Assembly: GCF_000272005.1 (NCBI RefSeq)
Contig: NZ_AKKU01000021.1
Coordinates: 27,570-91,569, forward strand
From: Alishewanella agri BL06
Lineage (GTDB): Bacteria > Pseudomonadota > Gammaproteobacteria > Enterobacterales > Alteromonadaceae
Length of the DNA stretch: 64,000 nucleotides
Direction: 5' to 3'
Shown here: piece after piece, positions 28,401 to 38,643 of the stretch
Numbering within the stretch: position 1 is the first letter of the stretch
How the letters are laid out: every line of letters begins with the position of its first letter
The notes under the pieces: model-generated
Told to the model about the DNA's origin: nothing
Database searches by the model: none
The model's input: the letters and a program-made list of their open reading frames with translations, nothing else
Position numbers and translations under genes: made by a program

Positions 28401-29243
28401 TTAAAGTTGGTCGTAAATCAGTTGTAAGTCATTCGCACTAAAGTGATATGACGCATTACAATATTCACAGGCCATGTCTAAGCCACCCAGAGCCAGTTGT
28501 TCAGCCACTACAGCCCGTCCCAGACTAAATAACGCCGATTCACATTTTTGCTTGGAGCAACCGCAGACAAAGCTAATGTTTTGCGCTGGAAACACTTCAA
28601 CCGATTCCTGATGGAACAAGCGGTGCAGCACGACCTCGGGTTCCAGATCCAGCAACTCTGCCGCAGTGATGGTATCGCTTAGTACCACCAAATCCGCAAA
28701 ATCCTGCCGGGCTTTTTCCTGCTCTACCGGCAACACCTGCAACATCAAGCCTGCAGCGCGGTTATGTTGTTGGATGTCAGTGAAAATGTATAAGCGGGTC
28801 GGTAGCTGTTCTGATTGCGCGAAATACGCTTCCAGCGTTGAGGTCAGACTATCACCGGTTAACGGAATAATCCCCTGGTAGCGCTCACCTTGATTTGGCG
28901 TAATGGTCACCACCAGATAGCCATTACCGACCAGCTCACGAAAACTTTCCCCCGTCAGCTCGGCTTGCAAGCGAACCACGCCCCGGAAAGCCTGAGCGTG
29001 AGTACCATTTACCGCAGCAAAGCGTACCGGACCATCGCCTTGTAATTGTACTGCTATTTCGCCTTCAAACTTCAGGGTAGCGGTAAGCAGACTGGTTGCA
29101 ACCACTAACTCAGCGAGTAGTTGTTTCACCGGTAGCGGATATTGGTGATGTTCAAGCATTTGATTCAGGCTTTGCTGCACATAGGCCAGCTCGCCCCGGA
29201 CATGCTTTTGCTGAAATAAAAAACGGATTAATGCATCTGACAT
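28401..29243 (-). CDS. hslO: Redox-regulated chaperone Hsp33
   Basis: A 280-residue cytoplasmic holdase activated by oxidation. The N-terminal substrate domain has the family segments DALIRFLFQ and GDGPVRFAAVNG; the C-terminal zinc redox switch carries the four cysteines in CGCSKQKC and CEYC. Length matches E. coli (292). It follows hslR by ten bases on the same strand, as in E. coli. Confidence 0.96.
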   Translation of the reverse strand: MSDALIRFLFQQKHVRGELAYVQQSLNQMLEHHQYPLPVKQLLAELVVATSLLTATLKFEGEIAVQLQGDGPVRFAAVNGTHAQAFRGVVRLQAELTGESFRELVGNGYLVVTITPNQGERYQGIIPLTGDSLTSTLEAYFAQSEQLPTRLYIFTDIQQHNRAAGLMLQVLPVEQEKARQDFADLVVLSDTITAAELLDLEPEVVLHRLFHQESVEVFPAQNISFVCGCSKQKCESALFSLGRAVVAEQLALGGLDMACEYCNASYHFSANDLQLIYDQL

Positions 29244-29253
29244 GCTGAAGTTC

Positions 29254-29667
29254 TCACTGCTGTGATTTTAATAAAAGTAATTGTCGGCGTTCTTTTTTAT
29301 CCGGTTTCGTTTCCGGATGGGGCGCATACAGGGAGTTGGTTTTCCGTAACTCGGCGCGTTTTTGTCGCTCGGCAAGGCTTTCGGCGGTTTCCTGATACAA
29401 CTGTTGTGCCAGCGGTGCAGCAAGCCGTTTGTCGCTGAGCGCCAATACAACGACAATCTTTTCGTCTGACCCCTGTGCCAAACGGATCGTCGCGCCGGGT
29501 TCCACCACCTTACTCGGCTTGCATCGCTGGCCGTTATAATGCACCTTACCGCCTTCAATCATGTCTTTGGCCAGGCCTCGTGTTTTGTAGAAGCGGCAGG
29601 CCCATAGCCATTTATCGAGGCGAATACCTACTGTCGAGCCCTGTGCAGGGGTTGCTAAAACTGTCAT
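29254..29667 (-). CDS. hslR: Ribosome-associated heat shock protein Hsp15
   Basis: A 137-residue S4-domain RNA-binding protein (IRLDKWLWACRFYKTRGLAKD, then HYNGQRCKPSKVVEPG) that recycles free 50S subunits carrying nascent chain. The C-terminal part is basic (KPDKKERRQLLLLK). Upstream of and co-directional with hslO; divergent from gspC. Confidence 0.95.
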   Translation of the reverse strand: MTVLATPAQGSTVGIRLDKWLWACRFYKTRGLAKDMIEGGKVHYNGQRCKPSKVVEPGATIRLAQGSDEKIVVVLALSDKRLAAPLAQQLYQETAESLAERQKRAELRKTNSLYAPHPETKPDKKERRQLLLLKSQQ

Positions 29668-29834
29668 AGTTTTCCTGTAATATGCCCAGACCCTGCATTA
29701 TAGTGCAAAAGTACGTTTTGGCTTACAGTTCCCGGGCTTTTTATCGTTAGTTTGTTGTAAAAGGCTTGAGCAAAGCTTGTTGTACTTAGCGTTCCTAAGT
29801 AAGATGCTTTTAAGCTTGGATAAAGATTATAACT

Positions 29835-30788
29835 ATGAGCGTTACCTTATCGCCAAAATTGGCAGCATTCTGGATCTCATTACAACAGCTGCCGGTATTG
29901 GCGTTAATTAGACCTTTGCAATGGTTGCTGGTGATACTAGCAGCATTTATGTTAGCGCGTCTGAGCTGGCAGGTGTTGCCGTTGCCGGCGCAGCAAGCAT
30001 TGCCGGCTATTACGTCAGTCAGTCTGACGACGAACAGAACGGCAGGCGTTCAGCTTAACGACCTGCTACAACATGCATTATTCGGTACGCTACAGGCAGA
30101 GCCGGTTGCCAGTACCAGTACTGTCGCCATTACCGAAGCGCCGAAAACCCAATTAAATGTTAAGTTGACCGGGCTGGTGGCTGTACCTAACCGGCCGGAT
30201 GCCGGCAGCGCTATTATCGAGCATCGCGGTGCCGAAGCGACCTATGCAGTCGGCGATACGCTGGACGGTACCCGTGCTAAATTGCATCAGGTATTAGAGG
30301 ATCGCGTACTGCTAGAGCAAAATGGCCGTTTTGAAACCCTGATGCTGGACGGTGTTGAATTTACCCGTATTGCCCAGGCGAATGCCGGTTTGGGTCAGAG
30401 CGATAACCCGGGTGATGTGGTTGCCGCGGAAGAACCTATCGTGCTGGCTGAACCTATCGCCAGTGGGGTCATTAATCCTGACGTGCAGGCCAGACGGGAT
30501 GAAATTCTGGCTGAACCAATGAAATTTTTCGACTATGTCAGAGTCTCACCGGTACAGCGTGATGGCCAGTTGGTGGGTTATCGGCTGATGCCTGGTAAAG
30601 ATGCAGCTGTCTTTGCCCAGATGGGATTGCAGCAAAATGATCTTGCCATCGAGATCAATGGTATACCCCTGAATGATATGCAGCAGGCGATGCGGGTAAT
30701 TAATGATCTGCGTGAAGCCACCGAAGCGACATTAAAGATTGAACGCGATGGCGAAATCAGAGATATTCTGTTTAGTCTGTCACAGTAA
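29835..30788 (+). CDS. gspC: Type II secretion system protein GspC
   Basis: A 317-residue inner-membrane protein and first gene of the T2SS operon. It has a membrane helix (about 24-42), the periplasmic HR domain (LNVKLTGLVAVPNRPDAGSA, about 108-170) and a C-terminal PDZ domain (about 225-315, YRLMPGKDAAVFAQMGLQQND). GspC links the inner-membrane platform to the secretin GspD and helps select substrates. The 167-base region upstream contains the hairpin ACTTAG-CGTTC-CTAAGT (29784-29800) and probably the operon promoter. Confidence 0.93.
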   Translation: MSVTLSPKLAAFWISLQQLPVLALIRPLQWLLVILAAFMLARLSWQVLPLPAQQALPAITSVSLTTNRTAGVQLNDLLQHALFGTLQAEPVASTSTVAITEAPKTQLNVKLTGLVAVPNRPDAGSAIIEHRGAEATYAVGDTLDGTRAKLHQVLEDRVLLEQNGRFETLMLDGVEFTRIAQANAGLGQSDNPGDVVAAEEPIVLAEPIASGVINPDVQARRDEILAEPMKFFDYVRVSPVQRDGQLVGYRLMPGKDAAVFAQMGLQQNDLAIEINGIPLNDMQQAMRVINDLREATEATLKIERDGEIRDILFSLSQ

Positions 30789-30816
30789 TATAACGATAAG
30801 AATTGGTTAATCTCTC

Positions 30817-32913
30817 ATGAAATCAGCTTTTCTCTCTGTTGCGAAGCCGCGTACTCTGGCCAGCCTGTTGCTGGCAGCACTACTTAGCTTCAGCGTGCTG
30901 GCAGACAACGAAGTCCGCTACTCTCCGAATTTCAAAGGCACCGATATTAATGAATTTATTAATATCGTCGGTATGAACCTGAAAAAAACCATTATCGTTG
31001 ATCCTCAGGTGCGCGGCCGGATTAATGTCCGTAGCTACGATATGCTGACCGAAGAGCAGTATTACCAGTTTTTCCTTAACGTATTACAGGTGTACGGCTT
31101 TGCAATTGTCGAGATGGACAGTGGTATTTTAAAAGTGGTGCGTGATAAAGACGCCAAAACGTCAAATATTCCGGTGGTCGGCGATGACGCACCGGGTTAC
31201 GGTGATGAGATGGTGACCCGGGTCGTTCCGGTGCGCAATGTCTCGGTACGTGAACTCGCGCCGTTATTACGTCAGTTTGTTAACCAGGGTGGTGGCGGCC
31301 ATGTAGTGAACTACGACCCGTCCAACGTCATTATGATGACCGGTCCGGCCGCCCTGGTAAACCGCTTGGTAGATATTATCCAGCGCGTAGACAAAGCCGG
31401 CGACCAGGAACTGGAAATTTTAAAACTTAACTTTGCGTCTGCGGCAGAAATTGTTCGTATCCTGGAAAGCATCTACCGTGGTCAGAGTCGGGGCGAGCAA
31501 CCTGATTTTCTGGTGCCGCGGATTGTCGCCGACGAACGCACCAATAGCGTGATCGTCAGCGGTGAAGCCCAGGCGCGGCAGCGGGTCATCGAATTAGCCC
31601 GTCGTCTGGATGCCGAATTGCAAACCAATGGTAATACCCGGGTAATGTACCTCAAATACGCCAAGGCAGAAGATTTGGTGCCGGTATTAAAAGGGGTCAG
31701 TGACTCTATCGCTGCCGAAGCTCAGGGTGCACAGCAGGCCGGCGGTCAGCAAGCACCACGGCGTAATGCTGGCCGGGCGATTAGTATCGAAGCGCATCCG
31801 GACAGTAACTCCTTAGTGATTACTGCCCAGCCGGATATGATGCGTTCGCTGGAAGAAGTGGTGCGCCAGTTAGATATCCGCCGCGCTCAGGTTCTGGTCG
31901 AGGCGATTATCGTTGAAGTCTTTGATGGCAATGGTACAGACTTTGGTGTGCAGTGGCTGAATGAAAATGGTGGCGGTACCAACTTTACCGGCGGTAATAC
32001 CATTCCTATTCTAAACGTTGCCGCTGGGGCAGCTGCCGCGTCGCAGGTTACCCGCGGCACCGAGACCATAGTAGCTAACCCGAGTGGCGGACAAACCACA
32101 ACGGTCACACCTGACTCTAACCGGGATTATTCTAAACTGGCAGACGCGCTACAGGGGCTTAATGGTGCGCTGTTAGGGTTTTACAACGGTAATTGGGCCG
32201 CGATTTTGCAAGCGGTTCGCACCAGTACCAACTCAAACGTACTGGCAACACCCCATATCACCACTATGGATAACCAGGAAGCGATTTTCCTGGTCGGTCA
32301 GGAAGTGCCAATCATTACCGGCTCGTCATTGGGCTCAGACAATACCAACCCATTCCAGCAGGTACAGCGGCAGGAAGTAGGTATCAAGTTAAAAGTCACA
32401 CCGCAAATTAACGAAGGCGATGCGGTACAACTGGTGATCGAGCAGGAAGTCTCCAGCATTGGCGGTGCCACCGCAGTTGATATCACGATCAATAAGCGTG
32501 AAATTAAAACCACAGTGATGGCGGATGATGGTGCGACCATCGTACTGGGTGGCCTGATTGACGAGGACGTTCAGGAAAGTGAATCTAAGGTGCCATTGCT
32601 GGGTGATATTCCGGTATTGGGCCATCTGTTTAAATCTACCAGCGTCAGCAAACGTAAGCGTAATCTGATGGTCTTTATTAAAGCCAGTATCGTGCGTGAC
32701 GGCAGTGCAATCAGTGGTATTAGTAAACAAAAGTATAACTATATCCGGGCAGAACAGCTGAAACGTGACGAAGAAGGCATTCGGTTGATGCCAAACACGC
32801 CGCAGGCAGTATTGCCGGAGTGGGACGATACACTGAAGTTGCCGCCAAGTTTTGAAGAGTTTATGCAACAGCAAGAGCCGCAAGTGCAGCCGCAGGGGCA
32901 GCAGCAACCATGA
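30817..32913 (+). CDS. gspD: Type II secretion secretin GspD
   Basis: A 698-residue outer-membrane secretin with signal peptide (about 1-29), N0 domain ([19 protein letters not shown]), N1-N3 repeats and the secretin core with [20 protein letters not shown] and a typical [15 protein letters not shown] gate/barrel ending. The C-terminus (about 640-698) is the pilotin-binding or S-domain region and ends in a Q-rich tail. It forms the multimeric export channel. It overlaps gspE by ATGA. Confidence 0.96.
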   Translation: MKSAFLSVAKPRTLASLLLAALLSFSVLADNEVRYSPNFKGTDINEFINIVGMNLKKTIIVDPQVRGRINVRSYDMLTEEQYYQFFLNVLQVYGFAIVEMDSGILKVVRDKDAKTSNIPVVGDDAPGYGDEMVTRVVPVRNVSVRELAPLLRQFVNQGGGGHVVNYDPSNVIMMTGPAALVNRLVDIIQRVDKAGDQELEILKLNFASAAEIVRILESIYRGQSRGEQPDFLVPRIVADERTNSVIVSGEAQARQRVIELARRLDAELQTNGNTRVMYLKYAKAEDLVPVLKGVSDSIAAEAQGAQQAGGQQAPRRNAGRAISIEAHPDSNSLVITAQPDMMRSLEEVVRQLDIRRAQVLVEAIIVEVFDGNGTDFGVQWLNENGGGTNFTGGNTIPILNVAAGAAAASQVTRGTETIVANPSGGQTTTVTPDSNRDYSKLADALQGLNGALLGFYNGNWAAILQAVRTSTNSNVLATPHITTMDNQEAIFLVGQEVPIITGSSLGSDNTNPFQQVQRQEVGIKLKVTPQINEGDAVQLVIEQEVSSIGGATAVDITINKREIKTTVMADDGATIVLGGLIDEDVQESESKVPLLGDIPVLGHLFKSTSVSKRKRNLMVFIKASIVRDGSAISGISKQKYNYIRAEQLKRDEEGIRLMPNTPQAVLPEWDDTLKLPPSFEEFMQQQEPQVQPQGQQQP

Positions 32914-34433
32914 TCGACAGTGCAATGAGCGAGAGTGCAGAGCAACCGATTCAGCCGGTGAGCCCGCGGATTCGCCTGCCTTTTGGCTTCGCCAAACGTT
33001 TTGGTGTGTTGTTACAGCAGCAGGCTACAGGCTGGATGCTGTACACTCAGCCGGCAACCTCAGCACAAGCACTGCTGGAAGTTCGGCGTTTACTTGCCGA
33101 GCCGTTTCAGGTACAGCGGTTAGATGCCCAGGCATTTGAGGCGCTGTTAGAGGCTTCTTATCAGCGTGATTCCAGCGAAGCGCAGCAGTTGATGGAAGAT
33201 ATCGGCAACGAAGTCGACTTAGTGTCGCTGGCGGAGGATATCCAGGAAACCGAAGATTTGCTGGAAAACGAGGATGATGCGCCGATTATTAAGCTGATCA
33301 ATGCCATGCTCGGTGAAGCCATCAAGCTTGGGGCCTCGGATATTCATGTCGAAACCTTTGAAAAGGCATTAGTCGTCCGCTTCCGGGTCGATGGTCTGCT
33401 GCGGGAAGTGCTGCGGCCGAATCGTCGCTTATCCAGCTTACTGGTATCGCGGATTAAGGTCATGGCGAAGCTGGATATCGCCGAGAAGCGGGTGCCGCAA
33501 GACGGCCGGATCAGCCTGCGGATAGCGGGTCGCGCTGTCGATGTGCGGGTCTCAACTATGCCATCCAGCCATGGTGAGCGGGTAGTGCTGCGCTTACTGG
33601 ATAAAAACAATTCACATCTGAATTTGGCCGATCTGGGTATGACCAGTGGCGTCCAGCAGCAATTCTCGCAACTGATTTTAAAGCCACATGGCATTATTCT
33701 GGTCACTGGCCCTACCGGTTCCGGTAAAAGTACCACTTTGTATGCCGGCCTGACCGAGATTAACACTAAAGATCGCAATATTCTGACGGTCGAAGATCCG
33801 ATTGAATATGAATTAGAAGGCATTGGCCAGACGCAGGTCAATACCAAGGTCAATATGACCTTTGCCCGTGGCCTGCGGGCTATTTTGCGACAGGATCCGG
33901 ACGTGGTTATGGTTGGTGAAATCCGTGATCTGGAAACCGCGCAAATTGCGGTGCAGGCCAGTTTAACCGGCCACCTGGTGTTATCGACCTTACACACCAA
34001 CACCGCTGCCGGCGCAATAACCCGCTTGGAAGATATGGGCGTCGAAGCCTTTCTGTTGTCGTCGAGTTTGCTCGGTGTATTGGCGCAACGTTTAGTCAGA
34101 ACTCTGTGTCCGCACTGCAAAGCCGCCCATGAACCCGATAAGGAAGAGCGACACCTGTTGGGGATCACTAAGAAAGAGGGTGGCCTGATTTATCGTGCGG
34201 TGGGCTGTGAGCAGTGTAATTATACTGGCTATCGTGGCCGGACAGGTATTCACGAGCTGATCGTGGTAGACGAACAAATGCGCGAAATGATCCACAACGG
34301 TAAGGGTGAGCAGGCGATAGAAAAATACGCCCGTGCGCAGTGTCCCAGTATCAGAGCGGATGGTTTTAGTAAGGTGCTGGCGGGTTTTACCACGCTGGAG
34401 GAAGTATTACGGGTCACCCGTGAGGATCTGTAA
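32910..34433 (+). CDS. gspE: Type II secretion ATPase GspE
   Basis: A 507-residue cytoplasmic AAA+-like secretion ATPase. The N1E domain contacts GspL. Walker A is [10 protein letters not shown], the Asp box [13 protein letters not shown], Walker [21 protein letters not shown], and a tetracysteine zinc motif is present (CPHC and CEQC). It powers pseudopilus assembly. Stop and the gspF start overlap by one base. Confidence 0.97.
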   Translation: MIDSAMSESAEQPIQPVSPRIRLPFGFAKRFGVLLQQQATGWMLYTQPATSAQALLEVRRLLAEPFQVQRLDAQAFEALLEASYQRDSSEAQQLMEDIGNEVDLVSLAEDIQETEDLLENEDDAPIIKLINAMLGEAIKLGASDIHVETFEKALVVRFRVDGLLREVLRPNRRLSSLLVSRIKVMAKLDIAEKRVPQDGRISLRIAGRAVDVRVSTMPSSHGERVVLRLLDKNNSHLNLADLGMTSGVQQQFSQLILKPHGIILVTGPTGSGKSTTLYAGLTEINTKDRNILTVEDPIEYELEGIGQTQVNTKVNMTFARGLRAILRQDPDVVMVGEIRDLETAQIAVQASLTGHLVLSTLHTNTAAGAITRLEDMGVEAFLLSSSLLGVLAQRLVRTLCPHCKAAHEPDKEERHLLGITKKEGGLIYRAVGCEQCNYTGYRGRTGIHELIVVDEQMREMIHNGKGEQAIEKYARAQCPSIRADGFSKVLAGFTTLEEVLRVTREDL

Positions 34434-35653
34434 TGGCAGCCTTTGAATTTCAGGCTCTGGATAGTCAGGGGAAAAAAAACAAAGGCGTGTTAGAGGCAGA
34501 TAATGCCCGGCATGCCCGGCAAATCCTGCGCGAACGTAAGCTAACACCGCTCGCCGTAGAGCTGGCGTCACAACAAGAAAAGCGCCTGGCCACTCAGTCG
34601 GTGTGGTTACGCCGGCGAATTTCTGCGGCTGAGCTGGCGCTCATTACCCGGCAATTAGCTACGCTCGTTGAGGCGGCCCTGCCGATCGAAAGTGCGATTT
34701 TGGCCGTGGCCGAGCAATGCGAAAAGCCGCGGCTGAAAAATATGCTGATGGCTGTTCGTTCTAAGGTCGTGGAAGGCTACAGTCTGGCTGAAGGTTTGGC
34801 AGAGTTTCCCCACGTGTTTGATCATTTATTCCGCTCAATGGTTGCCGCAGGTGAGAAAGCCGGGCATCTGGAGCAAGTACTGAACCGCCTGGCCGATTAC
34901 ACCGAGCAGCGGCAATATATGCGCAGCCAGATCCTGCAAGCTATGCTGTATCCGTTAATCCTTACCGGTTTTGCAATATTGGTGATCAGCATTCTACTGG
35001 CTGCTGTTGTGCCTAAGATTGTCGTGCAGTTTGAGCATATGGGCGAGTCGTTACCCGGCTCAACACTATTCTTAATCGCCGCCAGCGATTTTTTACGCCA
35101 ATATGGTGTCTTAGTACTGATTGCTCTGTTGTTGGCGCTGGTGTTTTGGCAACGGGCGTTGCAAAAACCCGCATTGCGCTTGCACTGGGACCAGCTGATA
35201 TTGCGCAGCGGTCTGTTTGGCAAGGTCGCAAGAGGCTTAAATACCGCCCGCTTTGCCCGCACCTTAAGTATTCTGAATGCCAGCGCAGTGCCGCTATTGG
35301 AAGCGATGCGGATCAGTTCAGACGTGTTGAGTAATAGTTATATGCGGCAGGCTCTGGCAGAGGCAACAGCCAGGGTGCGGGAGGGGGCTTCTTTAAAAAG
35401 TGCACTGGAGCAAAGTCGACTGTTTCCACCAATGATGCTGCATATGATTGCCAGCGGTGAAAAAAGTGGCCAGCTCGATGCAATGTTAGAGCGGGCCGCC
35501 AATGCCCAGGACACAGAATTTGAAACACTGGTTAAGGTATCGTTGAAAGTGTTTGAACCAGTATTAGTCGCAGTGATGGCCGGGATGGTGTTATTTATCG
35601 TCTTAGCGATTCTGCAGCCGATTTTAGCGTTAAACAATATGGTAGGTGGTTAA
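34433..35653 (+). CDS. gspF: Type II secretion platform protein GspF
   Basis: A 406-residue polytopic inner-membrane protein with the twin GspF domains (about 70-195 and 272-395), three membrane helices (about 170-192, 220-240, 375-397) and segments such as AGEKAGHLEQVLNRLADY and ASGEKSGQLDAMLERAA, one in each repeat. Works with GspE to drive the pseudopilus. Confidence 0.96.
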   Translation: MAAFEFQALDSQGKKNKGVLEADNARHARQILRERKLTPLAVELASQQEKRLATQSVWLRRRISAAELALITRQLATLVEAALPIESAILAVAEQCEKPRLKNMLMAVRSKVVEGYSLAEGLAEFPHVFDHLFRSMVAAGEKAGHLEQVLNRLADYTEQRQYMRSQILQAMLYPLILTGFAILVISILLAAVVPKIVVQFEHMGESLPGSTLFLIAASDFLRQYGVLVLIALLLALVFWQRALQKPALRLHWDQLILRSGLFGKVARGLNTARFARTLSILNASAVPLLEAMRISSDVLSNSYMRQALAEATARVREGASLKSALEQSRLFPPMMLHMIASGEKSGQLDAMLERAANAQDTEFETLVKVSLKVFEPVLVAVMAGMVLFIVLAILQPILALNNMVGG

Positions 35654-35654
35654 A

Positions 35655-36098
35655 ATGTTAAGGCAGAAACAACAGGGTTTTACCTTACTGGAAGTGATGG
35701 TCGTTATTGTAATCCTGGGTATTATTGCCAGTATGGTGGTACCTAACTTGATGGGTAATCAGGAGCAGGCTGCCCGGCAGAAAGTGGTGGTGGATATTCA
35801 GCAGCTGGAAAGTGCCCTTGATATGTACCGCTTACGCAATAGCTTCTACCCAACTACTGAGCAGGGCCTGGAAGCTTTGGTGACAGCACCCAGCTCTCAG
35901 CCGGTACCACGGGTATTCCCGGAAGGCGGTTTTATCCGTCGCTTACCAAAGGACCCTTGGGGTGAAGAATATATTCTGGTCAGCCCAGGGCAGATGGGCC
36001 GTATTGATGTGTTCAGCAAAGGTCCTGACCGGGTCGCTGGTACTGATGATGACATCGGCAACTGGAACCTGGACGCGGAAGGCTCAGGTGCGAATTAA
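35655..36098 (+). CDS. gspG: Major pseudopilin GspG
   Basis: A 147-residue pseudopilin with prepilin cleavage site QQGFTLLEVMVVIVILGI (cleaved after the Gly), conserved YPTTEQGLEALV and the calcium-loop ending GTDDDIGNWN. I use the ATG at 35655, which has GGTAGGTGG upstream and follows the gspF stop by one base; an in-frame GTG nine bases earlier is possible. Confidence 0.97.
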   Translation: MLRQKQQGFTLLEVMVVIVILGIIASMVVPNLMGNQEQAARQKVVVDIQQLESALDMYRLRNSFYPTTEQGLEALVTAPSSQPVPRVFPEGGFIRRLPKDPWGEEYILVSPGQMGRIDVFSKGPDRVAGTDDDIGNWNLDAEGSGAN

Positions 36099-36664
36099 TG
36101 CAGAGAGCTCGGGGCTTTACGCTACTGGAGGTGATGTTAGTGCTGCTACTGGTTGGGATCCTAGCCAGTGCAGTCGTCATTAATTTTAGCGGTAATAGCC
36201 CCGAGCAACGTCTGGAAAAAGAGGTATTGCGTTTTTCGCAAGTGTTTCAGTTTATTGCCGACTCCGCACAATTAAGGCAGCAGGAATGGGGGCTGGTGGT
36301 TGCCGCCGGTCAATACGCTTTTGTCTACTATCAGGCCGATGGTTGGCAATGGGCACAGCAACCTGCCGCAGCCAAAGCCTATACCTTACCTGAGGGTATT
36401 ACCCTGACAGTGGAACTGGAGGGGCTGCCAGGTGAGGAACAGAGTTTATTGAGCCAGCTCGAGTGGGAAGATGCAGCCGAAGACCTTGCAACATCACCCG
36501 AAGCCTCCTCACCGCCACCGCTACCACAGGTATTTATTTTGTCATCCGGCGAAGTCAGCCCCTTTCGTTTAACCTTCAGCACCGAGCAGTCACTGTCGCC
36601 AGTGCAGGTAACACTGGGTACCGACTTTAGCCTGCCATTGCAGCGTTATAGTGAGGCGGATTGA
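36098..36664 (+). CDS. gspH: Minor pseudopilin GspH
   Basis: A 188-residue minor pseudopilin. Prepilin motif GFTLLEVMLVLLLVGILAS is at the N-terminus; the globular domain includes the GspH segment RQQEWGLVVAAGQYAFVYYQ. A Glu/Ser/Pro-rich stretch (about 108-148) is longer than in many homologues. Its start shares one base with the gspG stop. Confidence 0.92.
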   Translation: MQRARGFTLLEVMLVLLLVGILASAVVINFSGNSPEQRLEKEVLRFSQVFQFIADSAQLRQQEWGLVVAAGQYAFVYYQADGWQWAQQPAAAKAYTLPEGITLTVELEGLPGEEQSLLSQLEWEDAAEDLATSPEASSPPPLPQVFILSSGEVSPFRLTFSTEQSLSPVQVTLGTDFSLPLQRYSEAD

Positions 36665-37044
36665 TGCGCAAAATCTGCCGCGGCTTTACGTTACTTGAGG
36701 TGCTTATTGCATTGGCTATTTTTGCTACCGCCGGTGCCGCCATCTTGCAAGCCAGTGGCAGCCATTTACGCGCCATTGCCCAATTGGAAGAACTGACACT
36801 GGCGAGTATGGTGGCGAATAATCAACTACAGCTGGCGCAGATAAATCGCAGCTGGCCACCGCGTGAGCTGGAGCAGGGCGAAGTCCGCTTAGGTGAACGC
36901 GACTGGCAATGGCAACTGCGGGCTAATGTGGTACCGGATCAGGATTTGCGCGAATTAGTGGTGACAGTCAGAGCAGCAGAAGCTCCGGAGCAGATTGTCT
37001 ATCAGCTGAAAACTTACGTCGGGCGGCCAGATGCAGCGAATTAA
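36664..37044 (+). CDS. gspI: Minor pseudopilin GspI
   Basis: A 126-residue minor pseudopilin with GFTLLEVLIALAIFATAGAA and the conserved TLASMVANNQLQLAQ. ATG at 36664 overlaps the gspH stop by one base; a TTG three bases earlier is in frame. Forms the pseudopilus tip with GspJ and GspK. Confidence 0.93.
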   Translation: MRKICRGFTLLEVLIALAIFATAGAAILQASGSHLRAIAQLEELTLASMVANNQLQLAQINRSWPPRELEQGEVRLGERDWQWQLRANVVPDQDLRELVVTVRAAEAPEQIVYQLKTYVGRPDAAN

Positions 37045-37648
37045 CGGCTTTACCTTTCTGGAAATGTTGTTGGCGACGGCAATTTTTGCGATGGTTGGCT
37101 TAGCTTCAGTTGGCATTTTATCGAATGTGACTCAGAGCGATGAGGTATCACAACAGCGGTTAACAAACTTACGTCAGTTACAACAAACCATGTTGCTATT
37201 AGAGCGGGATTTGATGCAAATCAGCGCCAGACGGGTACGTATTGAAGGTGATCCACCAAAACAAGAGCGTTTATGGGGTGAGCCCTTTTTGCTCGATAGT
37301 GAAGACCATGGTCTGAGTTTTACCCGTCAGGGTTGGCGCAATCCAGGAATGTTATTACCGCGTAGCGAACTGCAAGCGGTTGCTTATCGTTTGCAGGATG
37401 GTCAATTACAACGGCTGTTTACGCTTTATGTGGATGCGGTGAATGACAGTACGCCGCAACAACAAATTTTGCTGACCGATGTCGAGTCCTTTGTGGTGTC
37501 TTACTGGTACAACGATAAATGGGAAGAGCGTTGGCATCATCAATATTTTCCGCAAGCGATCCGTATCCAACTGACCCAGCTGGGTAGCGGTGAATATGAG
37601 CGGGTTTTTATACTGCCTGATGCGTTATGGCGTGGAGTTGAGGGATGA
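37031..37648 (+). CDS. gspJ: Minor pseudopilin GspJ
   Basis: A 205-residue minor pseudopilin with the prepilin motif GFTFLEMLLATAIFAMVGLA and the GspJ segments LERDLMQISARRVR, LSFTRQGWRNPG and SYWYNDKWEERWHH. It overlaps gspI by 14 bases and gspK by four. Confidence 0.94.
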   Translation: MQRINGFTFLEMLLATAIFAMVGLASVGILSNVTQSDEVSQQRLTNLRQLQQTMLLLERDLMQISARRVRIEGDPPKQERLWGEPFLLDSEDHGLSFTRQGWRNPGMLLPRSELQAVAYRLQDGQLQRLFTLYVDAVNDSTPQQQILLTDVESFVVSYWYNDKWEERWHHQYFPQAIRIQLTQLGSGEYERVFILPDALWRGVEG

Positions 37649-38643
37649 ACACAAGCCCGCCTCCGATCCGCACTCAAGCTGGTGCAGCCTTAATTACGGT
37701 GCTGATGATTGTAGCGATAGTCGTGGTATTAGCTGTCGAAATGAGTGGCCGCTTACAATTGCAACTACAACGGCAGCAAAATATTCAGCAACAGCAACAG
37801 GCATTTTGGTACGCCATGGGCGCCGAGGCTTTTGCCCGGGTGTTATTACAACGCTCGTTAGCGGGGCAGCAGGTGGTGCATTTGGGGCAGGATTGGGCGC
37901 AACAGGGTGCCAGTTTTATGGTAGAAGATGGCCAGATTGCGGGTGAAATTAATGACCTGAACAGCTGTTTTAATTTAAACGCCTTGCAAAAACAGCCCGA
38001 CCGCAGCAAGGGTCAGCAACAAACGTTGGCACAGCAAAGTTTTCAGCGGTTATTGGAGCAAATAGGTAGCGAGCTCAGTATGCCGGCTGAGTACCTGACA
38101 GCCAGGCTCAGCGACTGGTTGGATGAAGATGGCATATTGAATTCAGCCGGTGGCGCTGAACAAGATGATTATGCCTCGCTGCAGTTTCCGTATTATACCG
38201 CTAACAGTTTAATGGTATCAGAGACTGAACTGCGTTTGATGCTGGATCTGACGCCGGCAGACTACCAGTTGTTACAACCTTATATCTGTGTGCTACCGGA
38301 AACAGACAGTTGGCTGTTGAATGTGAATACGCTGACGGAGCAGACAGCGGTATTGTTGCAAGCACTGATACCTGAGCTGACCGAAGCGCAAGCTCAGGAG
38401 CTGGTGTTGGAAAGGCCCGAAGAAGGTTATGCCGATGTAGAAAGCTTTCTGCAAAGCACAGCACTTTCCGGTATAACAGTAACAGATGAAGCCAAGGCAA
38501 TACTCAGTGTCCGTTCCAACTATTTTCGGTTGCAGGCAACAACCGCTTATCTGGAAGCCGGGTTCCGGCAGACGACGCTGTTTAAACGAGAAGAAAATGA
38601 TGCAATCAAGGTGTTGGCACGGCGTTTTGGAGGCCAGGGGTGA
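37645..38643 (+). CDS. gspK: Minor pseudopilin GspK
   Basis: A 332-residue pseudopilin, the largest and the cap of the tip complex. The N-terminus is GAALITVLMIVAIVVVLAVE, lacking the usual Glu5-type FTLLE start as is normal for GspK. LSDWLDEDG, INDLNSCFNLNAL and the helix-hairpin-helix-like NVNTLTEQTAVLLQALIP follow. Overlaps gspJ and gspL by four bases each. Confidence 0.94.
   Translation: MNTSPPPIRTQAGAALITVLMIVAIVVVLAVEMSGRLQLQLQRQQNIQQQQQAFWYAMGAEAFARVLLQRSLAGQQVVHLGQDWAQQGASFMVEDGQIAGEINDLNSCFNLNALQKQPDRSKGQQQTLAQQSFQRLLEQIGSELSMPAEYLTARLSDWLDEDGILNSAGGAEQDDYASLQFPYYTANSLMVSETELRLMLDLTPADYQLLQPYICVLPETDSWLLNVNTLTEQTAVLLQALIPELTEAQAQELVLERPEEGYADVESFLQSTALSGITVTDEAKAILSVRSNYFRLQATTAYLEAGFRQTTLFKREENDAIKVLARRFGGQG

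Noticed and set aside
35641..35654. Alternative gspG start at GTG 35646
   Set aside because: It overlaps gspF and adds three residues before the prepilin leader; ATG 35655 has the GG-rich stretch as RBS.
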